DNA of 64,000 nt from Modestobacter marinus (GCF_019799945.1 NZ_JABGCH010000012.1:1-64000), one strand, 5' to 3'. Counted from the stretch's first letter, positions 46,399 through 55,776 are shown. Notes: generated by a model not told the origin, from the letters alone. Translations and numbers: made by a program.

Positions 46399-47148
46399 AT
46401 GGGGACGGTCCTGATCACCGGGGTGAGCCGCCGGGCGGGGATCGGCTTCGCGATCGCCCGGCGGCTGCTCGCCCGCGGCGACCGGGTCGTGGTGCACTCC
46501 TGGACGCCGCACGACCTGGAGCAGCCGTGGGGCGCCGACGACCTCGACGCCGTCCTGACCGAGCTGGGCTCCCCGCCGCACCTGTCCGCTGACCTCGCCG
46601 ACCCGCGGGCGCCCGCCGCCCTGGTGGCCGCGGCCACCGCGGTGGTCGGGCCGCTCACCGGCCTCGTCGCCAACCACGCGCGCAGCGCCGAGGGCAGCCT
46701 CGCCGACGTCACCGCCGCGGAGCTCGACCTCTGCTTCGCGGTCAACGCGCGGGGCAGCCTGCTGCTCACCCAGGCGTTCGCCGCCCAGTACGACCCGGGC
46801 GCCGGAGCCGGGGCGGTCGTCCTGTTCACCTCCGGTCAGCACCGCGGGCCGATGGCCGCCGAACTGCCGTACGCGGTGAGCAAGGGCGCGATCCAGCAGA
46901 TGACCCTCTCGCTCGCCGACGCGCTGATCGACCGGGACGTCACGGTCAACTGCGTCAACCCCGGACCGACCGACACCGGCTGGGCCGGGCCGCAGCTCGC
47001 CGACACCGTCCGGCGGGCGATGCCGCGCGGCCGCTGGAACAGCCCCGAGGAGGTGGCCGCCGTCGTCGCCTGGCTCACCGGTCCCGACGCCCGCTCGGTC
47101 ACCGGCCAGACGATCGACGCCGAGGGCGGCTTCCGCCGCTGGGGGTGA
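46399..47148 (+). CDS. SDR family oxidoreductase
   Basis: 249 residues from ATG at 46399, 13 nt after pafA. VLITGVSRRAGIGFAIARRLL is the cofactor loop, NHARSAEG stands where NAG is usual, VLFTSGQHRGPM has the catalytic Ser, and YAVSKGAIQQ the Tyr and Lys. VNPGPTDTG and an ending VTGQTIDAEGGFRRWG follow the 3-oxoacyl-reductase-like classical type. The substrate is unknown. It separates pafA from pafBC. Confidence 0.88.
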   Translation: MGTVLITGVSRRAGIGFAIARRLLARGDRVVVHSWTPHDLEQPWGADDLDAVLTELGSPPHLSADLADPRAPAALVAAATAVVGPLTGLVANHARSAEGSLADVTAAELDLCFAVNARGSLLLTQAFAAQYDPGAGAGAVVLFTSGQHRGPMAAELPYAVSKGAIQQMTLSLADALIDRDVTVNCVNPGPTDTGWAGPQLADTVRRAMPRGRWNSPEEVAAVVAWLTGPDARSVTGQTIDAEGGFRRWG

Positions 47149-47164
47149 ACCGGCGGCGGGCGAC

Positions 47165-48283
47165 TCAGGTGGGGGGCAGCCCGAAGATCGCCAGCTGGGC
47201 CGCGTACCGGCCGGCGGCCGCCGCGGCGAGGAAGTAGGCCCGGTCCTCGGCCAGGCTGCGGCCCATCGTCGACAGCGTCACCGGGGAGGCAGCGAGCGCC
47301 TCGTCCAGCCCCTCGCTGTCCACCCACTCCACGAAGTTGCGCTCGGGCTGGCCGGCGAGGTCCTCCTCGACCTGGGCGCCCAGCGCCGAGCCCAGCCCAC
47401 GCGGCGCCACCAGGATGACGCCGCCCAGCGCGACCCGGCCGAACGCGGTGAGGGAGTGGTGCGACACCCCGCGGTGCCGCGGCCGCGGGTCGGCCTCGGA
47501 GATGCGCAGCGCCCCGATCGCCTGACCGCCGAGCACGTACGTCGCGTTGCACACCTCCCCGGCGGTGACCCCGGAGAAGCCCCATGGCGTGCCGGTGCCC
47601 AGGTTCCCCGGGCCCTGGGTGACGACCGTGACGTCCGCCCCCAGCACGTACCGGGCGGCCAGCAGCCCCGTGTGCACGGTGACCGCCTCCAGGTCGCCGC
47701 CGAACGCCTGACCGACGGTGACGACGCCGGCCAGGTCGTCGGTGAGTGTGTCCAGGGTGCGGCTGAACGCGGCGGGCAGGGCCCCGCCGTCGGTCATCAC
47801 GTAGGCGACCTTCAGCGCCGGGTCGGTGACGTGCACCCCGGCCAGCACCGCGGGCAGCGCGGAGTGCAGGTCGGCGACGACCACCGGCATGCCGCCGAGG
47901 TCCTCGGCGGCCGCGATCAGGTCGTGGTGCTCGGTCTCCTGCTCGTCGACGCCCTGCATGCTGACCTGCAGCGGCGAGTACCGGTTCTTCACCAGGTGCC
48001 CGGGGCCGATCGGGTCCGGCGGCAGCCGGTCAGGGACGGCGACCACCAGCGCGTACCCGCCGGTGCCCAGCTTCTGCGCCCACGCGGTCGTGTTGAGCAG
48101 GACGTCGTCGCCCACCTCGGGGGTGCCGACGACCGACGGGTGGGCGAGGGCCCGGACGGCGCCGTCCCCGGGCACCTCCACGGTCATCTCCTGCGCGTCC
48201 CGCCAGGACCGGCCGAGCTCGGTCACCCGGCCCCGGCGCCAGCGGATCCGCGAGACCGGGGCGGGGGAGGAGGCAGACGTCAC
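47165..48283 (-). CDS. DUF3866 family protein
   Basis: 372 residues from GTG at 48283. The family pattern is present: VGDDVLLNTTAWAQKLGTGGYALVVAVPD, HLVKNRYSPLQVSMQGVDEQETEHHDLI, VVADLHSALPAVLAG, AYVMTDGGALPAAFSRTLDTL, VTQGPGNLGTGTPWGFSGV, RISEADPRPRHRGVSHHSLTAFGRV. Conserved in actinobacteria near pafBC and proteasome genes; no function is known to me. It is encoded opposite to its neighbours. Confidence 0.88.
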   Translation of the reverse strand: MTSASSPAPVSRIRWRRGRVTELGRSWRDAQEMTVEVPGDGAVRALAHPSVVGTPEVGDDVLLNTTAWAQKLGTGGYALVVAVPDRLPPDPIGPGHLVKNRYSPLQVSMQGVDEQETEHHDLIAAAEDLGGMPVVVADLHSALPAVLAGVHVTDPALKVAYVMTDGGALPAAFSRTLDTLTDDLAGVVTVGQAFGGDLEAVTVHTGLLAARYVLGADVTVVTQGPGNLGTGTPWGFSGVTAGEVCNATYVLGGQAIGALRISEADPRPRHRGVSHHSLTAFGRVALGGVILVAPRGLGSALGAQVEEDLAGQPERNFVEWVDSEGLDEALAASPVTLSTMGRSLAEDRAYFLAAAAAGRYAAQLAIFGLPPT

Positions 48284-48355
48284 GGCCGCAGGGTAGCCAG
48301 GGCGGCGGTCGCGGGCAGCCGGACGAGGGGGACGGAGGGCCCGCCGCGCGGGCCG

Positions 48356-48361
48356 TAACCT
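48356..48361 (+). promoter_or_regulatory. -10 hexamer TAACCT of pafB
   Basis: Six nt before GTG 48368; this spacing favours that start over the GTG at 48362 and gives pafBC a promoter independent of pafA. Confidence 0.55.
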
Positions 48362-48367
48362 GTGCGC

Positions 48368-49345
48368 GTGGCAGCCAAGCGGGCGGAACGACTGGTCAAC
48401 CTGGTCTTCGCCCTGCTGGGCACCCGGCAGTACGTCTCCGCGGCCAAGATCCGCGCGACGGTGCCCGGCTACGAGCCCGACGACGGCACCGAGCGGGCCG
48501 ACGAGGCGTTCAAGCGGATGTTCGAGCGGGACAAGGCGGAGCTGCGCGAGATCGGCGTCCCGCTGGAGACCGGCCGCACCAGCATCTTCGACACCGAGGA
48601 CGGCTACCGGATCGCCCGGGCCGACTACGAGCTGCCGGAGATCACGCTCACCGGCGAGGAGGCCGCCGCGGTGGGCCTGGCGCTGCGGCTGTGGCAGTCG
48701 GCCCAGCTGGCCGGCGCGGCGCAGAGCGCCCTGGTGAAGCTGCGCGCGGCGGGGGTGGAGGTCGACCAGACCCGGACCCTCCCGATCCAGCCGCGCCTGG
48801 ACGCCGGGGAGCCCGCCTTCGAGCCCTGCTACGCCGCGGCCCGCGACCGCCGCGAGCTCGCCTTCGACTACCGCCGTCCCGACGAGCCGGCGCCCACCCG
48901 CCGCCGCGTGCAGCCGTGGGGTGTGGTGGCCTGGCACGGGCGCTGGTACCTCGTCGGCCACGACCTGGACCGCGCGGCGCCCCGCGTGTTCCGGCTCTCC
49001 CGGGTGGTCGGGACGCCGCGGGCCACCGGTCCGGCCGGCGCCTTCGAGCCGCCGGCCGACCTGGACCTGGCGACGGTGGTGGCCCGCTCCGAGCGCCGCG
49101 AGGAGCAGCTGGTCGTGGTGCGGGTCCGGCCGGGCGCCGCGATCGGGCTGCGCCGGCACGCGGAGTCCCTCGGCCCGGCCGAGGACGGCGAGGACCGGCT
49201 GCAGCTGCGCACCACCGAGCCCTGGGCGCTGGCCGACGAGATCGCCGCCTACGGTCCCGACGTGCTGGTCGAGGCGCCGCAGCGGATGCGGGAGGCGGTC
49301 GTGCAGCGGCTGACCCGCCTGGCGGCGCTGCGGGCGTCGGCATGA
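48368..49345 (+). CDS. pafB: WYL-domain regulator PafB
   Basis: 325 residues. The N-terminal winged helix (RLVNLVFALLGTRQYVSAAKIRATVPGY...FERDKAELREIGVPLE) is followed by a WYL domain (RRVQPWGVVAWHGRWYLVGHDLDRAAPRVFRLSRV) and a WCX extension. PafB acts as a heterodimer with PafC; in mycobacteria the pair activates the LexA-independent DNA-damage response. Its stop overlaps the pafC start (ATGA). Confidence 0.93.
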   Translation: MAAKRAERLVNLVFALLGTRQYVSAAKIRATVPGYEPDDGTERADEAFKRMFERDKAELREIGVPLETGRTSIFDTEDGYRIARADYELPEITLTGEEAAAVGLALRLWQSAQLAGAAQSALVKLRAAGVEVDQTRTLPIQPRLDAGEPAFEPCYAAARDRRELAFDYRRPDEPAPTRRRVQPWGVVAWHGRWYLVGHDLDRAAPRVFRLSRVVGTPRATGPAGAFEPPADLDLATVVARSERREEQLVVVRVRPGAAIGLRRHAESLGPAEDGEDRLQLRTTEPWALADEIAAYGPDVLVEAPQRMREAVVQRLTRLAALRASA

Positions 49346-50307
49346 CCTCCCCGAGCACCGCGGAGCGGATGACCCGGCTGCTGGCCCTGGTCCCGTACCT
49401 GCAGGCCCGCCCGGACGGCGTCCGGCTGGCCGACGCCGCCCGCGACTTCGGCGTGACCGAGGCGCAGCTGCGCCGGGACCTGGACCTGCTGTGGGTGTGC
49501 GGGCTGCCCGGCCACGGCCCCGGCGACCTCATCGACCTGGCGTTCGAGGGCGACCGGGTGCGGGTCACCTTCACCGCCGGCCTGGTCCGGCCGCTGCGGC
49601 TGACCACCGACGAGGCGGTCGCGCTGATCGTGGCGCTGCGCACGCTGCTCGAGCTGCCCGGGCTGGCCGAGGGGGAGGCGGTCAGCCGGGCGCTGGCCAA
49701 GGTCGCCGCCGCGGCCGGGCACGCCGCGGAGTCCCGGACGCCGCTGGCGGTCAGCGTGGACGCCCGGGAGCAGTCGCTCGCCGTCGTCCGCGACGGGCTG
49801 GAGCGCGGCAGGGCGCTGGACGTGCAGTACTACGTGCCCAGCCGGGACGAGCGGACCCGCCGGGTGGTCGACCCGATGCGGCTGCTGCTGGTCGACGGGC
49901 ACTGGTACCTGGAGGCCTGGTGCCGCAACGTCGAGGGGGTGCGGCTGTTCCGGCTGGACCGGATGGACGACGTCACCGTCCTGGACGAGCCGGCCGCGCC
50001 TCCGCCGCAGGCCCACGAGCGCGACCTGGACAACGGCCTCTACCAGCCGGCGGCGGACCAGCCGCTGGTCCGGCTGCGGCTGGCCCGGCCGGCCCGGTGG
50101 GTCGCCGACTACTACCCGGTGGAGGAGCAGGTCGAGGTCGACGACCCGCCCGGCGGGCTGGCCGTCGCGGTCCGGACGTCGGACCTGGGCTGGGCGCGCC
50201 GGCTGGTGGCCTCCCTCGGCGGCGCGGCCACCGTCGACGAGCCGGCCGAGCTGGCCGACCAGGTGGCGGCCGAGGCCCGCGCCGCGCTCGCCCGGTACGC
50301 GGACTGA
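49342..50307 (+). CDS. pafC: WYL-domain regulator PafC
   Basis: 321 residues from ATG at 49342, inside the pafB stop. Winged helix (RMTRLLALVPYLQARPDGVRLADAARDFGVTEAQLRRDLDLLWVCG), then WYL (RRVVDPMRLLLVDGHWYLEAWCRNVEGVRLFRLDRM) and the WCX domain. Same architecture as PafB; translationally coupled with it, as expected for an obligate partner. Confidence 0.93.
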   Translation: MTSPSTAERMTRLLALVPYLQARPDGVRLADAARDFGVTEAQLRRDLDLLWVCGLPGHGPGDLIDLAFEGDRVRVTFTAGLVRPLRLTTDEAVALIVALRTLLELPGLAEGEAVSRALAKVAAAAGHAAESRTPLAVSVDAREQSLAVVRDGLERGRALDVQYYVPSRDERTRRVVDPMRLLLVDGHWYLEAWCRNVEGVRLFRLDRMDDVTVLDEPAAPPPQAHERDLDNGLYQPAADQPLVRLRLARPARWVADYYPVEEQVEVDDPPGGLAVAVRTSDLGWARRLVASLGGAATVDEPAELADQVAAEARAALARYAD

Positions 50308-50345
50308 CCACGGCCGGCGCACAGCCCCTGCTGGGGTGCGCCGGT

Positions 50346-50351
50346 TACTGT
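50346..50351 (+). promoter_or_regulatory. -10 hexamer TACTGT of small membrane gene
   Basis: Six nt before the GTG at 50358; leaderless arrangement. Confidence 0.45.
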
Positions 50352-50357
50352 CCTCCC

Positions 50358-50564
50358 GTGCTGCTCGTCGTGTGGATCGCCGTGGTCGTGGTCGCGCTGG
50401 CCGTCCTGGGCGTGCTCGGGTACGGGCTGCGCGGCGCTGCCGGCCGGCTGGACCGGGAACTGCGCGGCCTGCAGGCCGACGTCGAGCCGGTGCGCGCCGA
50501 CGTCGAGGAGGCCCTGCGCCGCGCCGCCGCCCAGCGCCAGGAACGACCGGCAGCCACCGACTGA
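50358..50564 (+). CDS. Small single-pass membrane protein before tatA
   Basis: 68 residues: one membrane helix (VVWIAVVVVALAVLGVLGYGL) and an amphipathic coiled-coil-like tail (LDRELRGLQADVEPVRADVEEALRRAAAQRQ). Small proteins of this shape are often found between pafC and tatA in actinobacteria. No function is assigned. The leaderless spacing supports the GTG start. Confidence 0.7.
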   Translation: MLLVVWIAVVVVALAVLGVLGYGLRGAAGRLDRELRGLQADVEPVRADVEEALRRAAAQRQERPAATD

Positions 50565-50672
50565 ACCGCAGGTGGACGGCGTGCGCACGGGCCCGCCGCC
50601 ACCGTCGACCACCCCTGTCCGGCGTCCGCCCCGGCGTAGAGTCAGGCGCACCCCCACCACTGGAGGACCCCG

Positions 50673-50987
50673 ATGAACCTCGGTCCCATGGAGATCGGCC
50701 TGATCCTCCTGGCCGTCCTGCTGCTCTTCGGCTACAAGAAGCTGCCCGACGCCTCCCGGTCGCTGGGCCGCTCGCTGCGCATCTTCAAGGGCGAGATGAA
50801 GGGCATGAAGGACGACGACGTCCGCGGCAAGGACGCGGCCACGGTGACGCCGGTGCAGGCCCAGATCGCCGCCACGGCCCCGGTCGACCTCGAGGCCGAG
50901 GCCCGCGCCGCCGAGGCGCGGGCCGCCGAGGCGCGGGCCCGCGCGGAGCAGGTCCGCTCGTCGGCGAGCACCGACGGCGCCCGCTGA
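50673..50987 (+). CDS. tatA: Twin-arginine translocase subunit TatA
   Basis: 104 residues. A short N-terminal membrane helix (MEIGLILLAVLLLFGYKKLP), the hinge FGYKKLPD, an amphipathic helix (ASRSLGRSLRIFKGEMKGM) and a charged Ala/Glu/Arg tail define TatA. It multimerises with TatC to export folded proteins. ATG start preceded by TGGAGGACC; next to tatC as usual. Confidence 0.95.
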   Translation: MNLGPMEIGLILLAVLLLFGYKKLPDASRSLGRSLRIFKGEMKGMKDDDVRGKDAATVTPVQAQIAATAPVDLEAEARAAEARAAEARARAEQVRSSASTDGAR

Positions 50988-51012
50988 CCGCTCCTCCCGC
51001 ACCACGACGCCC

Positions 51013-51957
51013 ATGACCCTGGCAGCCCGCGGCAAGAAGCGGCGTCCCGAGCGGGACGCCGCCGCGACGATGACCCTCGTCGCGCATCTGCGTGAGCTGC
51101 GCAACCGCATCGGCGTCGCGCTGGTGTTCGTGCTGCTGGGCACGGCCATGGCGTTCTGGTGGTACGAGCACGGCCTGGGGGAGTTCATCCGCGCTCCCTA
51201 CTGCGGGCTGGACACCGACCTGCGCGCGCTGGGCACCGGCGGCAGCGGCGACTGCGAGCTGCTGGTCACCGACGTCTTCGGCGGTGCGCTGATCCGGCTG
51301 AAGATCGCCTTCATCGTCGGGATCGTGCTGTCCGCGCCGTTCTGGCTCTACCAGCTGTGGGCGTTCATCACCCCGGGCCTGCGGAGGAACGAGAAGCGCT
51401 ACGGCGTCGCATTCGTCGCCGCGTCCAGCACGCTGTTCGCGCTGGGGGCGGCGCTGGCCTACCTCTCGCTGGCCAAGGGCCTGGACCTGCTGCTCGGCCT
51501 GGCCGGGGAGGGCGTGGCGATCGCGCTCACCGCGCAGGACTACATCGGCTTCGTGATCTCCCTGCTGCTCGCCTTCGGGGTGAGCTTCGAGCTGCCGCTG
51601 ATCGCGGTGGTGCTCAACCTGATCGGCGTGCTGTCCCACGCGGCGCTGGCCAAGGGCCGGCGGTGGATCTACTTCCTCACCATCCTGTTCGCCGCGTTCG
51701 TCACACCGACCCAGGACCCGTTCACCATGCTGCTCATGGCCGCGCCGATGTGCGTGCTGTTCGAGCTGGCCATCCAGATCGCCCGGCTGGTGGACAAGCG
51801 GCGGGCCAAGCGGGAGGCCGCGCTGGGCCTGACCGGCCTGGACGACGAAGCACCCTCCCCGCTCGACGCGTCGCCGTCCGCGGTGGACGCCACCCCCAGC
51901 CCCCTCGCGACCGAGCCATCCCCGCTGCCCGAGCCGGCCCCCGGACCGCACCGCTGA
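51013..51957 (+). CDS. tatC: Twin-arginine translocase subunit TatC
   Basis: 314 residues. MTLVAHLRELRNRIGVAL is the signal-peptide-recognising N terminus. Six helices follow, including FWLYQLWAFITPGLRRNEKRY (the conserved Phe/Glu region) and FGVSFELPLIAVVLNLIGV. The C-terminal ~50 residues are a disordered Pro/Ser/Ala tail. It receives twin-arginine precursors. Starts 25 bp after tatA. Confidence 0.96.
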   Translation: MTLAARGKKRRPERDAAATMTLVAHLRELRNRIGVALVFVLLGTAMAFWWYEHGLGEFIRAPYCGLDTDLRALGTGGSGDCELLVTDVFGGALIRLKIAFIVGIVLSAPFWLYQLWAFITPGLRRNEKRYGVAFVAASSTLFALGAALAYLSLAKGLDLLLGLAGEGVAIALTAQDYIGFVISLLLAFGVSFELPLIAVVLNLIGVLSHAALAKGRRWIYFLTILFAAFVTPTQDPFTMLLMAAPMCVLFELAIQIARLVDKRRAKREAALGLTGLDDEAPSPLDASPSAVDATPSPLATEPSPLPEPAPGPHR

Positions 51958-51968
51958 GCCCTCCCACC

Positions 51969-52841
51969 GTGGCGCTGCTGACCAGCGTCCGGCGTGGGCG
52001 CGGCGATCGGCTGGTCGCCGCGGTGACGGCGGCCCTCACCGACCGCGGCGTGGCCTGCACCCTGCTGCCCGCCCGGGACCGGGCCGAGGCGGAGGCGCAG
52101 GCCGGCGAGGCGGTGGCCGCCGGTGCGGCGGCCGTCGCCGCACTGGGGGGTGACGGCTGCGCGCACGCCGCCCTGCAGGCCGTCGCCGGGACACCGGCCG
52201 CGCTGGCGGTGCTCCCCGCGGGCTCGGGCAACGACCTGGCCGCCGCGCTCGGCATGCCGGCCGACCCGGTCGCGGCCGCCCGGGCCGCCGCCGGGGACCT
52301 GCTGGAGGGCCGGCGCCGGATCCTGGACGCCGGCCGCACCGGCGACCGCTGGTGGGCCACGGTGCTGTGCTGCGGGTTCGACTCGGCCGTCACCGACCGG
52401 GCCAACCGGCTGCGCTGGCCGCGCGGGCCCCGCCGGTACGACGTGGCGCTCCTCGCCGAGCTGGCCCGGCTGCGGCCGCGGGCGGTCGGCCTGAACGTCG
52501 ACGGGGACGCCCGGGAGCTGGCGGTCACCCTGGTCGCGGTCGCCAACACCCCGCGCTACGGCGGCGGGCTGCGGATCGCCCCGGCGGCGGACCCGGCCGA
52601 CGGCCTGCTGGACGTGGTCGTGGTCGGCCCGGTCGGCCGGCGGGAGCTGCTGCGCACCCGGCCGCGGCTGGTCGCCGGAACCCACGTCGACCACCCGGCG
52701 GTCACGGTGCTGCGCGGCCGGGAGGTCACCCTGCAGGGGGCGGGGCTGGTCACCTACGCCGACGGCGAGCCGGTCGCCGCACTGCCGGCGGTCTCGGTGT
52801 GCATCCCCGGCGCGCTGACGGTCATCGGCACCGCCCGCTGA
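51969..52841 (+). CDS. Diacylglycerol/lipid kinase-like protein
   Basis: 290 residues from GTG at 51969. AALGGDGCAHAALQAV is the GGDG nucleotide motif of the DAGK catalytic domain, followed by AVLPAGSGNDLAAALGMP. The C-terminal beta-rich lobe (AVANTPRYGGGLRIAPAADPADGLLDVVVVGPV) matches YegS/LCB5-type lipid kinases. It should phosphorylate a lipid alcohol such as diacylglycerol. Next to tatC in the same direction; a palindromic repeat follows its stop. Confidence 0.88.
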   Translation: MALLTSVRRGRGDRLVAAVTAALTDRGVACTLLPARDRAEAEAQAGEAVAAGAAAVAALGGDGCAHAALQAVAGTPAALAVLPAGSGNDLAAALGMPADPVAAARAAAGDLLEGRRRILDAGRTGDRWWATVLCCGFDSAVTDRANRLRWPRGPRRYDVALLAELARLRPRAVGLNVDGDARELAVTLVAVANTPRYGGGLRIAPAADPADGLLDVVVVGPVGRRELLRTRPRLVAGTHVDHPAVTVLRGREVTLQGAGLVTYADGEPVAALPAVSVCIPGALTVIGTAR

Positions 52842-52900
52842 AGAAGGACCCTCTTCTCCCCACCCCTCGCGAGCTCGGGGTGGGCCCCTGAAGAGGGCCG
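52842..52900 (+). repeat. Palindromic repeat family copy after the lipid kinase gene
   Basis: AGAAGGACC start; outer arms CCCTCTTC/GAAGAGGG, inner arms CCACCCC/GGGGTGG around TCGCGAGCTC, ending GGGCC. Starts 1 nt after the stop; a likely terminator before helY. Confidence 0.75.
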
Positions 52901-52917
52901 AAAGACCGGGACGCGCT

Positions 52918-52923
52918 TACGGT
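52918..52923 (+). promoter_or_regulatory. -10 hexamer TACGGT of helY
   Basis: Six nt before the helY ATG; leaderless arrangement. Confidence 0.5.
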
Positions 52924-52929
52924 GGGGGC

Positions 52930-55776
52930 ATGTCCAGCCCTGCTGAGCGGTACGCAGCGGCCCGGCGACGGAACGCCCACCCCACCCTGTCGGACTTCAC
53001 CGCCGATCTCGGGTTCTCCCTCGACCCGTTCCAGGTGGAGGCGTGCGAGGCGCTGGAGCAGGGCTCGGGTGTGCTGGTCTGCGCCCCCACCGGCGCGGGG
53101 AAGACGGTGGTCGGGGAGTTCGCCGTCCACAAGGCGCTGCAGGAGGGCCGCAAGGCCTTTTACACGACGCCCATCAAGGCGCTGTCCAACCAGAAGTACA
53201 ACGACCTCGTCGACCGGTACGGCAGCGCCAAGGTCGGCCTGCTCACCGGCGACAACGCCATCAACGGCGACGCCCCGGTGGTCGTGATGACCACCGAGGT
53301 CCTGCGCAACATGCTCTACGTCGACTCCCCGGCGCTCACCGACCTCGCCTACGTCGTGATGGACGAGGTGCACTACCTCGCCGACCGGTTCCGCGGGGCC
53401 GTGTGGGAAGAGGTGATCATCCACCTGCCCGAGCACGTCCGGCTGGTGTCGCTGTCGGCGACGGTCAGCAACGCCGAGGAGTTCGCCGACTGGCTGGTCA
53501 CCGTGCGCGGACACACCCGGATCGTGGTCAGCGAGGTGCGACCGATCCCGCTGTGGCAGCACATGCTGGTCAGCGGCCGGGTGTTCGACCTGTTCGCGCT
53601 GCGCCCGGCCGCGCACGCGGGGGAGTGGGAGGACACACCGCGCGGGCTGTCCACCCGCGACCGCGGCGCGGCCGTGGTCGACCCGGAGCTGGTCCGGTAC
53701 GTCAAGGAGCAAGAGCGCCGCTTCGACTCCTGGTCCGGCGGCGGAGGCGGCACCCGCGGCGGCTTCAGCCACAAGCCGCGGTTCAAGCCGCCGTCGCGGC
53801 CCGACGTCGTCGAGCGGCTGGACCGCGCCGGCCTGCTGCCCGCGATCACCTTCATCTTCAGCCGCAACGGCTGCGACGCCGCCGTCCACCAGTGCCTCGG
53901 CTCGGGGATGCGGCTGACCGACGAGAGCGAGCGCGCCGCGATCGCCGAGGTGGTCGACCGGCGCACCGGGGCGCTGCCGGAGGAGGACCTGCACGTCCTC
54001 GGGTTCTGGGAATGGCGGGAAGGTCTGCTCGCCGGGTTCGCCGCCCACCACGCGGGCCTGGTGCCGGCGTTCAAGGAGACCGTCGAGGAGTGCTTCGTCC
54101 GCGGACTGGTGAAGGCCGTGTTCGCCACCGAGACACTGGCGCTGGGGATCAACATGCCGGCCCGCACCGTCGTCCTCGAGCGGCTCGTGAAGTGGAACGG
54201 CGAGGCGCACGTCGACGTCACGCCGGGGGAGTACACCCAGCTCACCGGGCGGGCCGGGCGGCGCGGCATCGACATCGAGGGGCACGCCGTCGTGGTGTGG
54301 GCGCCGGGGGTCGACCCGGCCCTGGTCGCGGGTCTGGCGAGCACCCGCACGTATCCGCTGCGCTCGTCGTTCCGGCCCAGCTACAACATGGCGGTCAACC
54401 TCGTCGGCGCGTTCGGCCGGGAGCGGGCACGGGACCTGCTCGCCTCCTCCTTCGCCCAGTTCCAGGCCGACCGCTCGGTGGTCGGGTTGGCCCGTGCCGC
54501 CGCCCGGCACGAGGAGGCGGCGGCGCGGCTGCAGACCGAGATGCTCGGCGGGCTGTCCAACGCCGCGCTCGACGTCGCCGGGTACGCCCGGCTGCGGATG
54601 GAGACCTCCGAGCGGGAGAAGGCGCTGTCCCGCGACTCGCAGGCCAAGCGCCGGCTCGAGGCCGCCGAGTCGCTGGAGGCGCTGCGCACCGGGGACGTGA
54701 TCCGGGTGCCGTCGGGACGGCGGCAGGGGCTCGCGGTCGTCCTCGACCCCGGGATCACCGAGCTGGCCGACCCGCGCCCGCTCGTGCTCACCGAGGACCG
54801 GTGGGCCGGCCGGCTCGCGGCGGTCGACTTCCCGACCCCGGTGACACCGCTGGCCCGGGTCAAGGTGCCCAAGAACTTCAACCACCGCAGCCCGCACGCC
54901 CGCCGCGACCTGGCCTCCACGCTGCGCACCGCCCGGGTGGAGAACGAGCTCGGCGCGCGGCGCACCCGGGGGCGGTCGGCGGCCGCCGACGACCCGGTGC
55001 TGGCCGACCTGCGGCACGCCATGCGCGCCCATCCGGTGCACGGCCTGCCCGACCGGGAGGAGCGGGTGCGCGCCGCGGACCGCTGGCTGCGGGAGCTGCG
55101 CGACGCCGAGCGGCTGCACCGCCAGATGGCCGACCGCACCGGATCGCTCACCGCGCAGTTCGACCGCACCTGCGACGTGCTGGCCGAGCTGGGCTACCTG
55201 CACCCGGAGCTGCCGGTGCCCGCCGCCGAGGACGGCCTCCCGCCGGACGAGTCCCCGGCCGTGACCGAGGTGGGCCGGCGGCTGGGCCGGATCTGGTCGG
55301 AGGCCGACCTGCTCACCGCCGAGTGCCTGCGCGCCGGGGTGTTCCGCGGGCTCACCCCCGCCGAGCTCGCCGCGGTGGTCTCCGCGCTGGTGTTCGAGGC
55401 CCGCCGGGAGAGCCCGGGCCAGCCGGCGGTGCCGGCCGGGAAGGTGGCCGGTGCCCTCGCCGAGATGCGCCGCATCCGGACCCGGCTGCAGGACGTCGAG
55501 GCCGAGCACCAGGTGCCGCTGACCCGCGACCTGGATCTCGGCTTCGTCTGGGCCGCCTACCGCTGGGCCGACGGGCAGACGCTGGACCGGGTGCTGGCCG
55601 GCGCCGAGCAGGCGGGCACCGAGCTCTCCGGCGGGGACTTCGTGCGCTGGGCCCGGCAGCTGATCGACCTGCTCGACCAGCTGGCGAAGGTCGCCGACGA
55701 GCCGGTGGCCGGAGTCGCCCGGGCCGCGGTGGGGCGGGTGCGCCGCGGTGTCGTCGCGGTCGCGGTCAGCGGCTGA
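52930..55776 (+). CDS. helY: Ski2/Mtr4-like RNA helicase HelY
   Basis: 948 residues. SF2 motor: CAPTGAGKTVVGEFA (motif I), TTPIKALSNQKYND (Ia), LTGDN, VVMDEVHYLADRFRG (DEVH box), LSATVSNAEEFADWL (III), then GLVKAVFATETLALGINMPARTVVLE (V) and QLTGRAGRRGIDIEGHAVVVW (VI). The C-terminal half contains the rRNA-processing arch-like and helical (DSHCT) domains. Probably a 3'-5' RNA helicase of RNA turnover or ribosome processing. The position after tatC is common in actinobacteria. Confidence 0.94.
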   Translation: MSSPAERYAAARRRNAHPTLSDFTADLGFSLDPFQVEACEALEQGSGVLVCAPTGAGKTVVGEFAVHKALQEGRKAFYTTPIKALSNQKYNDLVDRYGSAKVGLLTGDNAINGDAPVVVMTTEVLRNMLYVDSPALTDLAYVVMDEVHYLADRFRGAVWEEVIIHLPEHVRLVSLSATVSNAEEFADWLVTVRGHTRIVVSEVRPIPLWQHMLVSGRVFDLFALRPAAHAGEWEDTPRGLSTRDRGAAVVDPELVRYVKEQERRFDSWSGGGGGTRGGFSHKPRFKPPSRPDVVERLDRAGLLPAITFIFSRNGCDAAVHQCLGSGMRLTDESERAAIAEVVDRRTGALPEEDLHVLGFWEWREGLLAGFAAHHAGLVPAFKETVEECFVRGLVKAVFATETLALGINMPARTVVLERLVKWNGEAHVDVTPGEYTQLTGRAGRRGIDIEGHAVVVWAPGVDPALVAGLASTRTYPLRSSFRPSYNMAVNLVGAFGRERARDLLASSFAQFQADRSVVGLARAAARHEEAAARLQTEMLGGLSNAALDVAGYARLRMETSEREKALSRDSQAKRRLEAAESLEALRTGDVIRVPSGRRQGLAVVLDPGITELADPRPLVLTEDRWAGRLAAVDFPTPVTPLARVKVPKNFNHRSPHARRDLASTLRTARVENELGARRTRGRSAAADDPVLADLRHAMRAHPVHGLPDREERVRAADRWLRELRDAERLHRQMADRTGSLTAQFDRTCDVLAELGYLHPELPVPAAEDGLPPDESPAVTEVGRRLGRIWSEADLLTAECLRAGVFRGLTPAELAAVVSALVFEARRESPGQPAVPAGKVAGALAEMRRIRTRLQDVEAEHQVPLTRDLDLGFVWAAYRWADGQTLDRVLAGAEQAGTELSGGDFVRWARQLIDLLDQLAKVADEPVAGVARAAVGRVRRGVVAVAVSG

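Noticed and set aside
48362-48367. GTG at 48362 as the pafB start
   Set aside because: The TAACCT hexamer ends at 48361, leaving no room; GTG at 48368 has the 6-nt spacing seen at other leaderless genes and matches homologous N termini.
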